Assembly (NCBI GenBank): GCA_946478305.1
Contig: CAMLBO010000039.1
Coordinates: 1-40,917 of the forward strand
From: an uncultured Enterobacterales bacterium
Lineage (GTDB): Bacteria > Pseudomonadota > Gammaproteobacteria > Enterobacterales > Enterobacteriaceae
Direction: 5' to 3'
DNA: 40,917 nt
In this document: positions 1 through 13,373 of the stretch, one piece after another
How positions within the stretch are numbered: position 1 is the first letter of the stretch
How the letters are laid out: every line of letters starts with the position of its first letter
The notes under the pieces: model-generated
What the model saw: only the letters and a program-made list of their open reading frames with translations
What the model was told of the DNA's origin: nothing
Database searches by the model: none
Translations under genes and position numbers: made by a program

Positions 1-181
1 CCGAGAATCCAAACGTGGCCGCCCCACCTTTTATCGAGTGCGCCGCACGAAATATCGCGTTGAGCTGCTCAATATCAGGTGCCAGGGGATCGAGCAACAA
101 CAGGTGTTGCTCCATATCCGCCAGCAGTTCATCTGCTTCATCGAAAAACGTTTGGTAAAAATCACTAATATCCATGCTCAC
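1..181 (-). CDS. cheA: Chemotaxis histidine kinase CheA, N-terminal part (cut by window edge)
   Basis: Only the first ~60 codons are present. The reading begins VSMDISDFYQTFFDEADELL and continues into AAHSIKGGAATFG, the histidine-phosphotransfer (P1) motif whose His (about residue 48 in E. coli) is autophosphorylated and passes phosphate to CheY and CheB. CheA is the cytoplasmic kinase of the chemoreceptor arrays. I chose the GTG at 181-179 (GTG-AGC-ATG), which I recall as the E. coli arrangement; the ATG two codons later is the alternative. It lies 4 bp after the motB stop, so it is probably co-transcribed with motA-motB. The rest of the protein lies outside the window. Confidence 0.93.
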   Translation of the reverse strand, partial: MSMDISDFYQTFFDEADELLADMEQHLLLLDPLAPDIEQLNAIFRAAHSIKGGAATFGFS

Positions 182-185
182 GTGA

Positions 186-1337
186 TCACCTCTGCTGTGA
201 ATCGCGGCTTGTCGATGAAGCCGGTTGCGCCGTAACGTCGGCGGCGGCAGGAATTGCCGTCGTCGGTCTGCCTGGCGAGGAAGTAACGACCGGGTTCAGC
301 GTCTCACTCTTCGGTTGTTGTAATTCTGTTGCTGATAAAGTAGGTGCTGGCACTGACGTGGTTGGCACCGGCTCTTTAGACGTCAGATGCGGAGTCAATG
401 CGGGTGCCGATTTAGCACTCGGCGCTTCAGGGGCGGCGGCAGCACTATTACCTGGAACCATTTTTTGCAGCTCGCCGGCGTCACTGATATTGATCGCTTC
501 GCCTTCGCTGTTTTCGCGTTCGATCGCCTGTTCAGCATGCTTATTCAGTACCAGAATGCTGATGCGACGGTTAATGGCATCACCCGATGGGTGATTTTTA
601 AGCTGCATCGTGGACCCCATCCCCATGACCCGCAGAACCTTGCCTTCACTTAAGCCACCGGAAATCATTTCGCGTCGCGAGGCATTGGCCCGGTCCGTTG
701 ACAGTTCCCAGTTGCTGTAACCGCGTTCGCCCATGGCATAGGGCATATCGTCGGTGTGACCGGCAAGGCTGATCTTATTCGGGAAATCATCCAGCACGGG
801 CGCAATCGCACGCAGGATATAGCGCATGTACGGCTCTACCGTGGCGCTGCCGAGCTGAAACATCGGCCGGTTCTGGCTATCGATAATCTGGATGCGCAAC
901 CCCTCTTCGGTCAGGTTGATCATCAAATGGGGTCGCAAATCCTTCAGGCGAGGATCCGAAATAAGCATCTGCTCCAGTTTTTCCTGCAAGCGCTGCAGGT
1001 CGCCGGTTTCTCGCATATCCCCCTGAGACTGAATCATTTTGTGCACTTCGCCATCTTGCTGCAGCGGATCTTCGCCGCCACCGGGGATCGGGCTGGTGGC
1101 ATCACTGCTGCGGGGACCATTGGTGATGGCCACCGACAACGGGGTACGGAAATACTCAGCAATTTGCACTAACTCCTTCGGACTGGAGATGGAAATCAGC
1201 CACATCACGAGGAAAAATGCCATCATGGCGGTCATAAAGTCTGCATAAGCAATCTTCCACGACCCGCCATGATGCCCGCCGCCGTGCTTGCCCTTTTTCT
1301 TTCGCACCACAACGATGGGATGACTCTGATGCTTCAT
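186..1337 (-). CDS. motB: Flagellar stator protein MotB with a long C-terminal tail
   Basis: MotB anchors the proton-conducting MotA/MotB stator to peptidoglycan around the flagellar motor. A basic, His/Gly-rich N-terminus precedes one membrane helix (about residues 28-50) holding the proton-accepting Asp33 in [12 protein letters not shown]. The OmpA-like peptidoglycan-binding domain covers about 150-270, with AGHTDD at 192-197, ELSTDRAN near 211 and NRRISI near 256. The protein is 383 aa against about 308 in E. coli. The extra length is a low-complexity Ala/Pro/Ser/Thr-rich tail from about residue 298. The ATG overlaps the motA stop by 4 bp, implying translational coupling, and cheA follows 4 bp after the stop. 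Identity is certain; the tail is the unusual part. Confidence 0.97.
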   Translation of the reverse strand: MKHQSHPIVVVRKKKGKHGGGHHGGSWKIAYADFMTAMMAFFLVMWLISISSPKELVQIAEYFRTPLSVAITNGPRSSDATSPIPGGGEDPLQQDGEVHKMIQSQGDMRETGDLQRLQEKLEQMLISDPRLKDLRPHLMINLTEEGLRIQIIDSQNRPMFQLGSATVEPYMRYILRAIAPVLDDFPNKISLAGHTDDMPYAMGERGYSNWELSTDRANASRREMISGGLSEGKVLRVMGMGSTMQLKNHPSGDAINRRISILVLNKHAEQAIERENSEGEAINISDAGELQKMVPGNSAAAAPEAPSAKSAPALTPHLTSKEPVPTTSVPAPTLSATELQQPKSETLNPVVTSSPGRPTTAIPAAADVTAQPASSTSRDSQQR

Positions 1338-2221
1338 ACTTTCTCTTCTTCCGCTTGCTTGTTAGGCGATTTGACCTGGCGCACATGCTCTTCCAGTTCA
1401 ACGAAGGACGGACGTTCTGAGGTGTAGAGCGTCTTACGACCAAACTCCACCGCGATCTGCGGCGCATAGCCATTCAGGCTGGAGAGCAGGGTCACTTTGA
1501 TGCACTGCATCATTTTGGTATTTTCGGCACATTTTTGTCGCAATACGGATGCCAGAGGAGAAACAAAGCCGTAGGCCAGCAAAATACCGAGGAAGGTTCC
1601 GACCATTGCATGGGCAATCAGCGCCCCCAGTTCAGCGGCGGGACGATCGGCCGCCGCCAGCGTATGCACGATCCCCATAACCGCAGCCACGATACCGAAA
1701 GCGGGTAATGAGTCACCGACCAGCGCCAGGCTGTTGGCCGGCACTTCGCTTTCCTGTTCGTAGGTTTCGATCTCTTCGTCCATTAGGGCTTCAATCTCGA
1801 ACGCATTCATATTGCCGCTGACCATAAGACGCAAATAGTCAGTTAAAAACTCCACTAAATGCTTATCGGCAAGGATGCGCGGATAATTAGCGAAAATATC
1901 GCTTTCCTGAGGATTATCTATGTCATTTTCCAGCGACAGCATCCCCTGCTGGCGGGATTTGGCCAGCAAACGGTAAAGCAGCGCCATCAAATCCATGTAC
2001 AAGGCTCTGTTGTAACGGGAGGCACGGAACAGTTTTGGCAGAGCGCGCATCGTTGACTTAATGGCTTTACCGTTGTTACCGACCAGAAATGCACCAATAC
2101 CGGCACCGGCGATGATCAGCAGTTCTGCCGGTTGGTATAACGCACCCAATTCGCCGCCGACCATCATGAAGCCGCCAAAGACTGAGCCCAGGACCACGAT
2201 GTAACCTATTATCACTAGCAC
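1334..2221 (-). CDS. motA: Flagellar motor stator protein MotA
   Basis: MotA is the four-helix inner-membrane partner of MotB that couples proton flow to torque on FliG. All residues known to matter in E. coli are at identical positions: Arg90 and Glu98 ([12 protein letters not shown]) in the cytoplasmic loop, Pro173 (SLPAFG) and Pro222 (SPLASV). The length is 295 aa, as in E. coli. The start is GTG at 2221-2219 with an AAGGA ribosome site upstream. It heads the motA-motB-cheA unit. About 195 bp separate it from flhC; I found no convincing sigma-28 promoter (TAAA-N15-GCCGATAA) there, although a class 3 promoter would be expected from the family. Confidence 0.97.
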   Translation of the reverse strand: MLVIIGYIVVLGSVFGGFMMVGGELGALYQPAELLIIAGAGIGAFLVGNNGKAIKSTMRALPKLFRASRYNRALYMDLMALLYRLLAKSRQQGMLSLENDIDNPQESDIFANYPRILADKHLVEFLTDYLRLMVSGNMNAFEIEALMDEEIETYEQESEVPANSLALVGDSLPAFGIVAAVMGIVHTLAAADRPAAELGALIAHAMVGTFLGILLAYGFVSPLASVLRQKCAENTKMMQCIKVTLLSSLNGYAPQIAVEFGRKTLYTSERPSFVELEEHVRQVKSPNKQAEEEKV

Positions 2222-2354
2222 GATGATTCCTTAATTCCATGTGGCTTTTTTGGTATAGGGCAAGACGAGGGCAACGCGAGGTGTGGTTGTGTGATATCTG
2301 CCTGCCGTCAGGGTGACGTCAGTGATAAACCGGGATGCTGAGGGAAGAGACAAA

Positions 2355-2374
2355 GAGTGACAATGCAGTCACTC
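2355..2374 (-). terminator. Possible terminator hairpin after flhC
   Basis: A perfect 7-bp inverted repeat (GAGTGAC / GTCACTC with a 6-nt loop) lies about 43 bp downstream of the flhC stop. On the minus strand it is followed by the modest pyrimidine tract TTTGTCTCTT. It could end the flhDC transcript, but the U-tract is weak. Confidence 0.4.
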
Positions 2375-2416
2375 CTGGCCTTCTTTCATATGAACATTAC
2401 TGCAGCCCACATCATC

Positions 2417-3043
2417 TCAAACCGCGCGCTTGACCGTTTCGTCCAGCTCTTGAGATGTAATATCGGCAACTTGCGGGGAAAGTTTACGCTTTTTTACCGC
2501 TCGTGATGGCGGCTGGCAAAGACTGCAAACAAAACCGTGTCTCGGCTGATGCGCATGGGTAATAAATGAGCCGTCGCAGCAGTTACATGAAGAGAGTTGC
2601 AGCATGCCGCTGTCAACAAAACGAACCAGCGTCCAGGCGCGGGTGAGTGCCAGAACTGGCGCTTCACCGGGCTGTTCCGGACACTGCTCCAGATATAGAC
2701 GGTAGGCCTTAATCACCGCTTCGACGCCGTTACAGTGCCCGCTCTTCATGAGGAAGGAGTAAGCGTTATAAAACATCGAGGAGTGGATATTTTGTTCCCA
2801 CGTCATGAACCAGTCCGTTGAGAAAGGCAGCATCCCTTTCGGCGGCGGACTGCCACGCAGTTCTTTATAGAGTTTAATCAACCGGCCACGACTGAGCTGC
2901 GTTTCGCTTTCCAGCATCTGTAAGCGTGCGCCCAACGTAATCAGTTCCATAGCCAGCTGAATATCCCGGGCTTCCTGAACAATGCTTTTTACCACCGGTT
3001 TCACGGCGGTCTCTTTTAGCGCAGGGGGTTTGAGCAGAGACAT
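2417..3043 (-). CDS. flhC: Flagellar master regulator subunit FlhC
   Basis: FlhC forms the FlhD4C2 activator that switches on class 2 flagellar genes with sigma-70 RNA polymerase. From residue 19 the protein follows E. coli FlhC closely ([19 protein letters not shown]). The zinc site is intact: Cys153/Cys156 (CNCC) and Cys173/Cys176 (CSLC). The length is 208 aa against 192 in E. coli because of a 16-residue N-terminal extension before KSIVQEARD. The ATG at 3043 lies 2 nt after the flhD stop and has AAAAGG upstream, so the extension is probably translated. It is co-transcribed with flhD. Confidence 0.97.
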   Translation of the reverse strand: MSLLKPPALKETAVKPVVKSIVQEARDIQLAMELITLGARLQMLESETQLSRGRLIKLYKELRGSPPPKGMLPFSTDWFMTWEQNIHSSMFYNAYSFLMKSGHCNGVEAVIKAYRLYLEQCPEQPGEAPVLALTRAWTLVRFVDSGMLQLSSCNCCDGSFITHAHQPRHGFVCSLCQPPSRAVKKRKLSPQVADITSQELDETVKRAV

Positions 3044-3045
3044 GG

Positions 3046-3390
3046 TTATGCCCTTTTCTTAGGAGCACTGCCGTCCCTGGAAGAGAGCCCTTTCAGCAAA
3101 TGACTGGATAACAGGATACCCGTGTGGATTTGCTGTAAGTCATCTACGCGTGATTCTTGCGTGAGACGCTCAATGGTTTTGCTGTCGTCAAAACGGAATT
3201 GACACAGCAACTGATTCGTTTCAGCTAACTTGACCATTTGCGGCAAGGTCAGCTGGCCTAATGCGTCAGCCATGACATCATCAATCCCCAGGCGGAACAT
3301 TGCCGAGGCCTTTTCGTCGTTAATTAACCGTTGTGCTAAGAGCAAATATGACAGGTTGATGTCATAGATGTGTTTAAGCAATTCAGACAT
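3046..3390 (-). CDS. flhD: Flagellar master regulator subunit FlhD
   Basis: FlhD is the partner of FlhC in the master activator of flagellar transcription. The 114-aa product has the family signature throughout ([37 protein letters not shown]), and the E. coli protein is 116-119 aa. It starts at ATG 3390 with a purine-rich site (GGGGTAAAG) upstream. A perfect 8-bp hairpin sits about 20 nt before the start, and a perfect CRP box lies about 440 bp upstream. flhC follows after 2 nt. Confidence 0.97.
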   Translation of the reverse strand: MSELLKHIYDINLSYLLLAQRLINDEKASAMFRLGIDDVMADALGQLTLPQMVKLAETNQLLCQFRFDDSKTIERLTQESRVDDLQQIHTGILLSSHLLKGLSSRDGSAPKKRA

Positions 3391-3410
3391 GCTTCTTTAC
3401 CCCATACCGT

Positions 3411-3430
3411 CAGCTATGAACACATAGCTG
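3411..3430 (-). promoter_or_regulatory. Stem-loop in the flhD 5' leader
   Basis: A perfect inverted repeat CAGCTATG-AACA-CATAGCTG (8-bp stem, 4-nt loop) ends 21 bp before the flhD ATG. In the mRNA it would fold just upstream of the ribosome site. A regulatory role is inference; the symmetry is seen directly. Confidence 0.45.
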
Positions 3431-3762
3431 GTTGATAGACATAATCCGCGCCGCGGAAGTTAATCCGGCATAACAGGGATATTTTTTACTATCAAAACAA
3501 ATGGATCATTGGACGATGAACTGTGCATTTCTTTTTTCAAAGAAATGTTCTGCGACACAAACACGTTTATCCCGCGGATTAAATTCACCGCCAATACAAA
3601 GTAGTTCCTGATGTAAATTAAATAAAAAATGACAATTTCACGGCTAACTAAATTCAATAATTAATCAATTGAAACGTACAGGCAGGGTCCGTTGCTATGG
3701 CTGCGTCTCTTTCTATGAAACGCTTTTACACACATTATTAGGATTAATCTTAATACGCGGCA

Positions 3763-3792
3763 AATGTAACCCCGAACCCTTAGCACATACAA
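3763..3792 (-). promoter_or_regulatory. Candidate flhDC sigma-70 promoter
   Basis: On the minus strand TTGTAT (3792-3787) and TACATT (3768-3763) are separated by 18 bp. A start near 3756 would place the centre of the CRP box about 72 bp upstream, the class I distance known for E. coli flhDC. The hexamers are individually imperfect, so the spacing to the CRP site is the main argument. It implies an untranslated leader of about 365 nt. Confidence 0.35.
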
Positions 3793-3820
3793 TCTCAGCA
3801 CTATCCCATTTTGGATAAAG

Positions 3821-3836
3821 TGTGACACAAGTCACA
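3821..3836 (-). promoter_or_regulatory. CRP-cAMP binding site upstream of flhDC
   Basis: TGTGACACAAGTCACA matches the CRP consensus TGTGA-N6-TCACA at every defined position. CRP activation of flhDC is established in E. coli and Salmonella, and the site lies in the only flhDC control region here. The site itself is seen; its function is inferred by homology. Confidence 0.75.
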
Positions 3837-4651
3837 AAAATAAAATTTATTTTTGTCTAAAAAGCGTAATTAAGTCGAATATTGCGTTCAAATTATAACC
3901 AAAAGTAAAAAAGCGTCTTAAAAACACCTCCTCAGACCTCTTTTTCCCTCTTTTTTAGATCATTTTGTACAACAACCATTTAAAGCAAAACTAACAGCCA
4001 TCAACACGCCATTTACAACTAAAATCCAGATTTTAATTCTGATTATTTAACTTAGTAAGCACAATAAACCAAAAGCGACCAAAAACACCTTTAGTCTGTG
4101 CTCAGCGGCATATAGCGTAATTTGGGATAAAAATGTGGGATAAATTCAGAACAAAAAGCAGACAAAGCGTGAGGAACTGCGGCTTTAATGAAGGTTAAAG
4201 TCAAGGTATGTAACAAAAGGTGTAGGCATACAAAAATCTTCTGCCCTAGGGAAGGATACAGAAGCGATAGTTATGTAATGGCGCGCATTGTGCGGCACAG
4301 TCAATATCGGCAGCCGAATGCAAAACTTTAACGATTGTGCTTAGAAAAGAGATTTATGTCGCACAATGAACAATAAGCAGGTGACTTTTAGGATTTTTAT
4401 TAGTAAATCGACAGAACACACACGTTCGCGGGGAAAATGCACTGGTATATACCATCAGGTATAGGTACGGAGGATTATATTATGGGGTGTTTGTCATTAT
4501 GTGTTAAACAACACGTCATTAAAATGTCATGACTAATAGAACAGAAGTTGATCAGTTTATAGGTGAAGGGAGCATATATAAGGAGGGGTTTCTGCAATGT
4601 GTCCGATATGAACTGAAATAGCCTGCTTATTATACCCATACCAAAGTGGGA

Positions 4652-4691
4652 AAAACCCATCGACATTAACAGCACGGATGCGATGGGTTTT
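4652..4691 (-). terminator. Rho-independent terminator of yeeZ
   Basis: On the minus strand AAAACCCATCG and CGATGGGTTTT pair as an 11-bp stem around an 18-nt loop, with U residues at the end. It lies 12 bp after the yeeZ stop and separates yeeZ from the flhDC control region. Confidence 0.75.
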
Positions 4692-4702
4692 GCATTTATT
4701 GA

Positions 4703-5533
4703 TTAGCTCACGGGCATCCGTTCCGGATCGGGATGTTGATATTCAAATCCCAGCTCTTTGCAGATGCGGCTACCGTCGATGATTTTGCCCTCTTTATCAC
4801 CTTCAGCAACTTCAGCAAATTGCGGTTCGGGCAAATTAAGCTGGCGGGCCAGCGCCGGGTAGAAATGCTGTTTCTCCGGATGCACAGGTGCGCACAGGTT
4901 ATAAGTGTGACCACCTTTGGGCAGGCTCAGCAGCAGGAGCATCGCCTCGATGACATCATCTTGGTGAACCAGATTGACGCCGCTGTTGCCTCCCTCAACA
5001 TGGGTTTTGCCGGCCATAAACCGACCAGGGTGGCGATCTGCACCAACCAGTCCAGCCAGACGCAGAACATCTACCGACGTGTTAGGTAACCGGTGAAACC
5101 AACTCTCCAGCTCTGCAAGCACTTTTCCACTTGGTGTGACCGGACGCAACGGAGAATCCTCGCGCAGGGTTCCACTGCCCTCACCGTAGATTGAGGTGGA
5201 AGAGGTAAAGATGATGCGCTTAACATTGTGCGCCAGCGCACTGTCCACCAGCTGCTGAACGGCTTGGAAATAGAGCTCACTGCCCTCCACCGTACGACGT
5301 GCCGGTAAGGTGATAATCAATGCGTCTACATGTAACAGTACGTCCAGGTCTGCAGCCTCGCACTGCATTTGCGGCAAAAACACCAGAGGATAACAATCAA
5401 TGCCGCACATGCGCGCGGCCTCAACGCCGTCGGGGGTGGTTTTACTGCCAACCACCTGATAACCCCTTGAGGTCAGCGCCATTGCCAGTGGCATTCCCAG
5501 CCAGCCTAAGCCTACGATTGCGACTTTTTTCAT
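4703..5533 (-). CDS. yeeZ: NAD(P)-binding SDR-family epimerase-like protein YeeZ
   Basis: The product is a 276-aa extended short-chain dehydrogenase-like protein; E. coli YeeZ is about 274 aa. The N-terminal Rossmann motif is GLGWLGMPLA (residues 8-17), followed by TFTSS-type strand residues (IIFTSSTSIYGEG) and a RLAGLVG segment typical of NAD-dependent epimerases. The substrate is not established, so the annotation stays general. The start ATG at 5533 has GGAG 8 nt upstream. In E. coli yeeZ is also close to hisG, so the position supports orthology. It is transcribed away from his and ends at a strong terminator. Confidence 0.88.
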   Translation of the reverse strand: MKKVAIVGLGWLGMPLAMALTSRGYQVVGSKTTPDGVEAARMCGIDCYPLVFLPQMQCEAADLDVLLHVDALIITLPARRTVEGSELYFQAVQQLVDSALAHNVKRIIFTSSTSIYGEGSGTLREDSPLRPVTPSGKVLAELESWFHRLPNTSVDVLRLAGLVGADRHPGRFMAGKTHVEGGNSGVNLVHQDDVIEAMLLLLSLPKGGHTYNLCAPVHPEKQHFYPALARQLNLPEPQFAEVAEGDKEGKIIDGSRICKELGFEYQHPDPERMPVS

Positions 5534-5846
5534 CTTTTAACTCCATCCTTATGCGCGTCATACGATCCTGCATGATCACTACCGAATTACCTTTAGTTTA
5601 GCAAATTATGCTCCCGGGAGCCTTCAGTGAACATCGGGTTAGTGTCAGGTTTTTTCCGCAGTTGTAACAAGCCGACGGGCTTTTCATGCATCCCGCCCGC
5701 ATTACGCTGAAAAGCCTTAAATAGATACTATGTGACAGTCTCAGCCAACACGCAGGATATAGTCAGTATCAGAACGCATAGGATTATTCATATAAATAAT
5801 GAAGCCCCCGATGCATATAAGAAAAATTCATCATTGATAAAAAAGG
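5534..5846. other. Divergent yeeZ / his intergenic region
   Basis: This stretch contains no recognisable gene. It includes a 12-bp perfect palindrome, GCTCCCGGGAGC (5610-5621), and a longer imperfect hairpin (CGGGC / GCCCG, about 5676-5699). The yeeZ promoter should lie here, but I could not pick a convincing pair of hexamers. Confidence 0.5.
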
Positions 5847-5874
5847 TTGCACTGCGGCTATGGGATAGTTTAGT
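5847..5874 (+). promoter_or_regulatory. Candidate his operon promoter
   Basis: TTGCAC (5847-5852) and TTTAGT (5869-5874) are spaced by 16 bp, about 50 bp before the hisL start codon. Each hexamer agrees with the sigma-70 consensus at four positions. The location is right for the attenuated his leader transcript, but the assignment is tentative. Confidence 0.33.
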
Positions 5875-5925
5875 TTTGTCAGCACGAGTTTTAATCTCAA
5901 ACATATTCATTTAAAGAGAAAGACC

Positions 5926-5973
5926 ATGACAAACGTTCTGATCAACCATCATCATCACCATCACCCTGACTAG
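5926..5973 (+). CDS. hisL: his operon leader peptide
   Basis: A 15-codon reading frame encodes MTNVLINHHHHHHPD, with six consecutive His codons. E. coli HisL has seven (MTRVQFKHHHHHHHPD). Ribosome stalling at the His codons when charged tRNA-His is scarce decides which leader RNA hairpin forms. A purine-rich site (AAAGAGAAAG) precedes the ATG. The terminator follows 65 bp downstream and hisG 167 bp downstream. The frame is very short but unmistakable. Confidence 0.96.
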   Translation: MTNVLINHHHHHHPD

Positions 5974-5991
5974 TCTTGCAGGCGATTGGTG

Positions 5992-6016
5992 CTGGAAGAC
6001 TTTTAAGATCTTCCAG
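5992..6016 (+). promoter_or_regulatory. his attenuator upstream hairpin
   Basis: CTGGAAGA (5992-5999) pairs with TCTTCCAG (6009-6016) right after the hisL stop. The same TCTTCC segment can instead pair with GGAAGA (6042-6047) in the terminator stem, giving the mutually exclusive structures expected of an attenuator. Confidence 0.7.
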
Positions 6017-6037
6017 TGGCGCAGAACGTAGAGAGAG

Positions 6038-6070
6038 CCCTCGGAAGATATCTTCCGAGGGTTTTTTTTT
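6038..6070 (+). terminator. his attenuator terminator
   Basis: A perfect 12-bp self-complementary stem, CCCTCGGAAGAT / ATCTTCCGAGGG, is followed by nine T residues. Standing between the His-rich leader peptide and hisG, it is the regulated terminator of the operon. Confidence 0.93.
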
Positions 6071-6140
6071 ACCTGAAATTTAAGCAAACACTTAGCCATA
6101 ACAGCTAACAAACATAAGCATAAGAAAGGTCGAGGTCATC

Positions 6141-7040
6141 ATGTTAGATAAATCACGTTTACGGATAGCAATGCAGAAGTCAGGTCGCCTGAGTGATGAT
6201 TCACGCGAACTGCTGGCGCGCTGTGGGATCAAAATCAATTTGCAGGAGCAACGTCTGATTGCCTTCGCTGAAAACATGCCTATCGACATCCTGCGTGTGC
6301 GTGATGACGATATCCCCGGCCTGGTCATGGACGGCGTGGTGGATTTGGGTATTATCGGTGAAAACGTGCTGGAAGAAGAGCTACTCAACCGCCGCGCACA
6401 GGGCGAAGACCCACGCTACTTCACGCTGCGCCGTTTAGATTTCGGCGGTTGCCGCCTGTCGCTGGCAACGCCACTGGATTGTGACTATACCGGTCCGCAA
6501 AGTTTGCAAAAATCCCGTATCGCCACCTCTTATCCGCACATCCTCAAGCAATATCTCGATAAACAAGGCGTAGAATTCAAGTCTTGCCTGCTCAACGGTT
6601 CCGTCGAAGTCGCCCCGCGTGCCGGTCTGGCCGATGCGATTTGTGATCTTGTGTCCACCGGTGCCACCCTTGAAGCCAACGGTCTGCGCGAAGTCGAAGT
6701 GATTTACCGCTCGAAAGCCTGTCTGATTCAGCGCGATGGCGAGATGCCGCAGGAAAAACAATTGCTGATTGACCGCCTGCTGACCCGTATTCAGGGCGTC
6801 ATTCAGGCACGTGAGTCAAAATATATTATGTTGCATGCGCCAAGTGAGCGCCTGGACGAAATCATTGCCCTGCTGCCGGGTGCCGAGCGCCCTACTATTT
6901 TACCTCTGGCAGGCGATCAGCAACGCGTGGCGATGCACATGGTCAGCAGCGAAACCCTGTTCTGGGAAACCATGGAAAAACTGAAAGCGTTAGGTGCCAG
7001 TTCGATTCTGGTCCTGCCAATCGAAAAAATGATGGAGTAA
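6141..7040 (+). CDS. hisG: ATP phosphoribosyltransferase HisG
   Basis: HisG catalyses the first and feedback-controlled step of histidine synthesis, ATP + PRPP to phosphoribosyl-ATP. The 299-aa product is the long (hexameric, C-terminally regulated) form, as in E. coli (299 aa). It opens [16 protein letters not shown] and carries the conserved [13 protein letters not shown] segment and a C-terminal ACT-like regulatory region. The start ATG follows a GAGG ribosome site. It is the first structural gene after the attenuator, with hisD 4 bp downstream. Confidence 0.98.
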   Translation: MLDKSRLRIAMQKSGRLSDDSRELLARCGIKINLQEQRLIAFAENMPIDILRVRDDDIPGLVMDGVVDLGIIGENVLEEELLNRRAQGEDPRYFTLRRLDFGGCRLSLATPLDCDYTGPQSLQKSRIATSYPHILKQYLDKQGVEFKSCLLNGSVEVAPRAGLADAICDLVSTGATLEANGLREVEVIYRSKACLIQRDGEMPQEKQLLIDRLLTRIQGVIQARESKYIMLHAPSERLDEIIALLPGAERPTILPLAGDQQRVAMHMVSSETLFWETMEKLKALGASSILVLPIEKMME

Positions 7041-7044
7041 GGCC

Positions 7045-12657
<5,613 letters not shown>

Positions 12658-12661
<4 letters not shown>

Positions 12662-13299
12662 GTAATGAAATTTCGAACAACAGTCGACTGACCGAACAGC
12701 AGATTAATCAGCTGGATTGGGAAAAAGTGGATAACCTGATGCCCGTTATCGTGCAGCATGCGGTGTCTGGTGAAGTGCTGATGATGGGCTATATGAATCA
12801 GGAAGCGCTGGGCGTGACGCAGTCATTAGGGAAAGTGACATTCTATTCGCGTACTAAGCAGCGTCTGTGGACCAAAGGCGAAAGCTCAGGCAATTACCTC
12901 GATTTGGTCAGCATTTATCCGGATTGCGATAACGACACCCTGCTGGCTCTGGTCAATCCAATTGGCCCAACCTGCCACAAAGGCAATAACAGCTGCTTCC
13001 ACCCTGCCGCTACCGACTGGGGATTCCTGTTCCAACTGGAAGAGTTGCTGGCATCACGAAAAAATGCTGACCCGGCAAGCTCGTACACCGCAAAACTTTA
13101 CGCCAGTGGCACCAAGCGTATTGCGCAGAAAGTCGGTGAAGAAGGCGTGGAAACCGCACTGGCCGCCACCGTCAACGACCGTTTCGAACTGACCAATGAG
13201 GCTTCTGATTTAATGTATCACCTGCTGGTTCTGTTGCAGGACCAGGATCTTAATTTCAGTGCCGTAATTGAGAATTTGCGTCAGAGGCATAAGAAGTAA
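12658..13299 (+). CDS. hisI: Bifunctional PR-AMP cyclohydrolase / PR-ATP pyrophosphatase HisI(E)
   Basis: This enzyme performs steps 2 and 3 of the pathway. The N-terminal cyclohydrolase has [10 protein letters not shown] and the zinc cysteines in [11 protein letters not shown]. The C-terminal MazG-like pyrophosphatase has [20 protein letters not shown] followed by EGVETALAA. The length is 213 aa, against about 203 in E. coli. The start is GTG at 12658, overlapping the hisF stop. It is the last gene of the operon, and a terminator follows 22 bp downstream. Confidence 0.97.
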
Positions 13300-13321
13300 C
13301 TCCACTTCGTTTCAGAAAGCA

Positions 13322-13354
13322 AAAAGGCCGGTTTATTGAATAAACCGGCCTTTT
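13322..13354. terminator. Bidirectional terminator between hisI and wzz
   Basis: AAAAGGCCGGTTTA and TAAACCGGCCTTTT pair as a perfect 14-bp stem with loop TTGAA. It has A/T tracts on both sides, so it can end the his transcript and the convergent wzz transcript. Confidence 0.93.
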
Positions 13355-13373
13355 ATACTCACATAAATTAGAA

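Larger units (their letters stand above)
3391..4651. other. Long AT-rich non-coding region upstream of flhDC
   Basis: About 1.26 kb lie between flhD and the yeeZ terminator. No open reading frame here has recognisable protein character; the few frames of 65-66 codons lack family features and good ribosome sites. The stretch contains the flhDC leader, a probable promoter, a CRP box, and several A/T tracts that could bind H-NS-like proteins. flhDC control regions are known to be long and to integrate many regulators, which fits. Confidence 0.6.

Noticed and set aside
2222-2416. A sigma-28 promoter before motA (GCAGATAT resembles GCCGATAA).
   Set aside because: No TAAA lies about 15 bp upstream of it, so the match is not good enough to report.
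3460-3657. A 65-codon minus-strand frame upstream of flhD.
   Set aside because: No family features and no good ribosome site; it lies within the flhDC control region and would overlap its leader.
4475-4675. A 66-codon minus-strand frame next to the yeeZ terminator.
   Set aside because: It runs through the terminator stem and has no recognisable protein character.
5610-5621. The palindrome GCTCCCGGGAGC upstream of yeeZ as an operator.
   Set aside because: I know of no regulator with this site, and a single GC-rich palindrome is not enough evidence.
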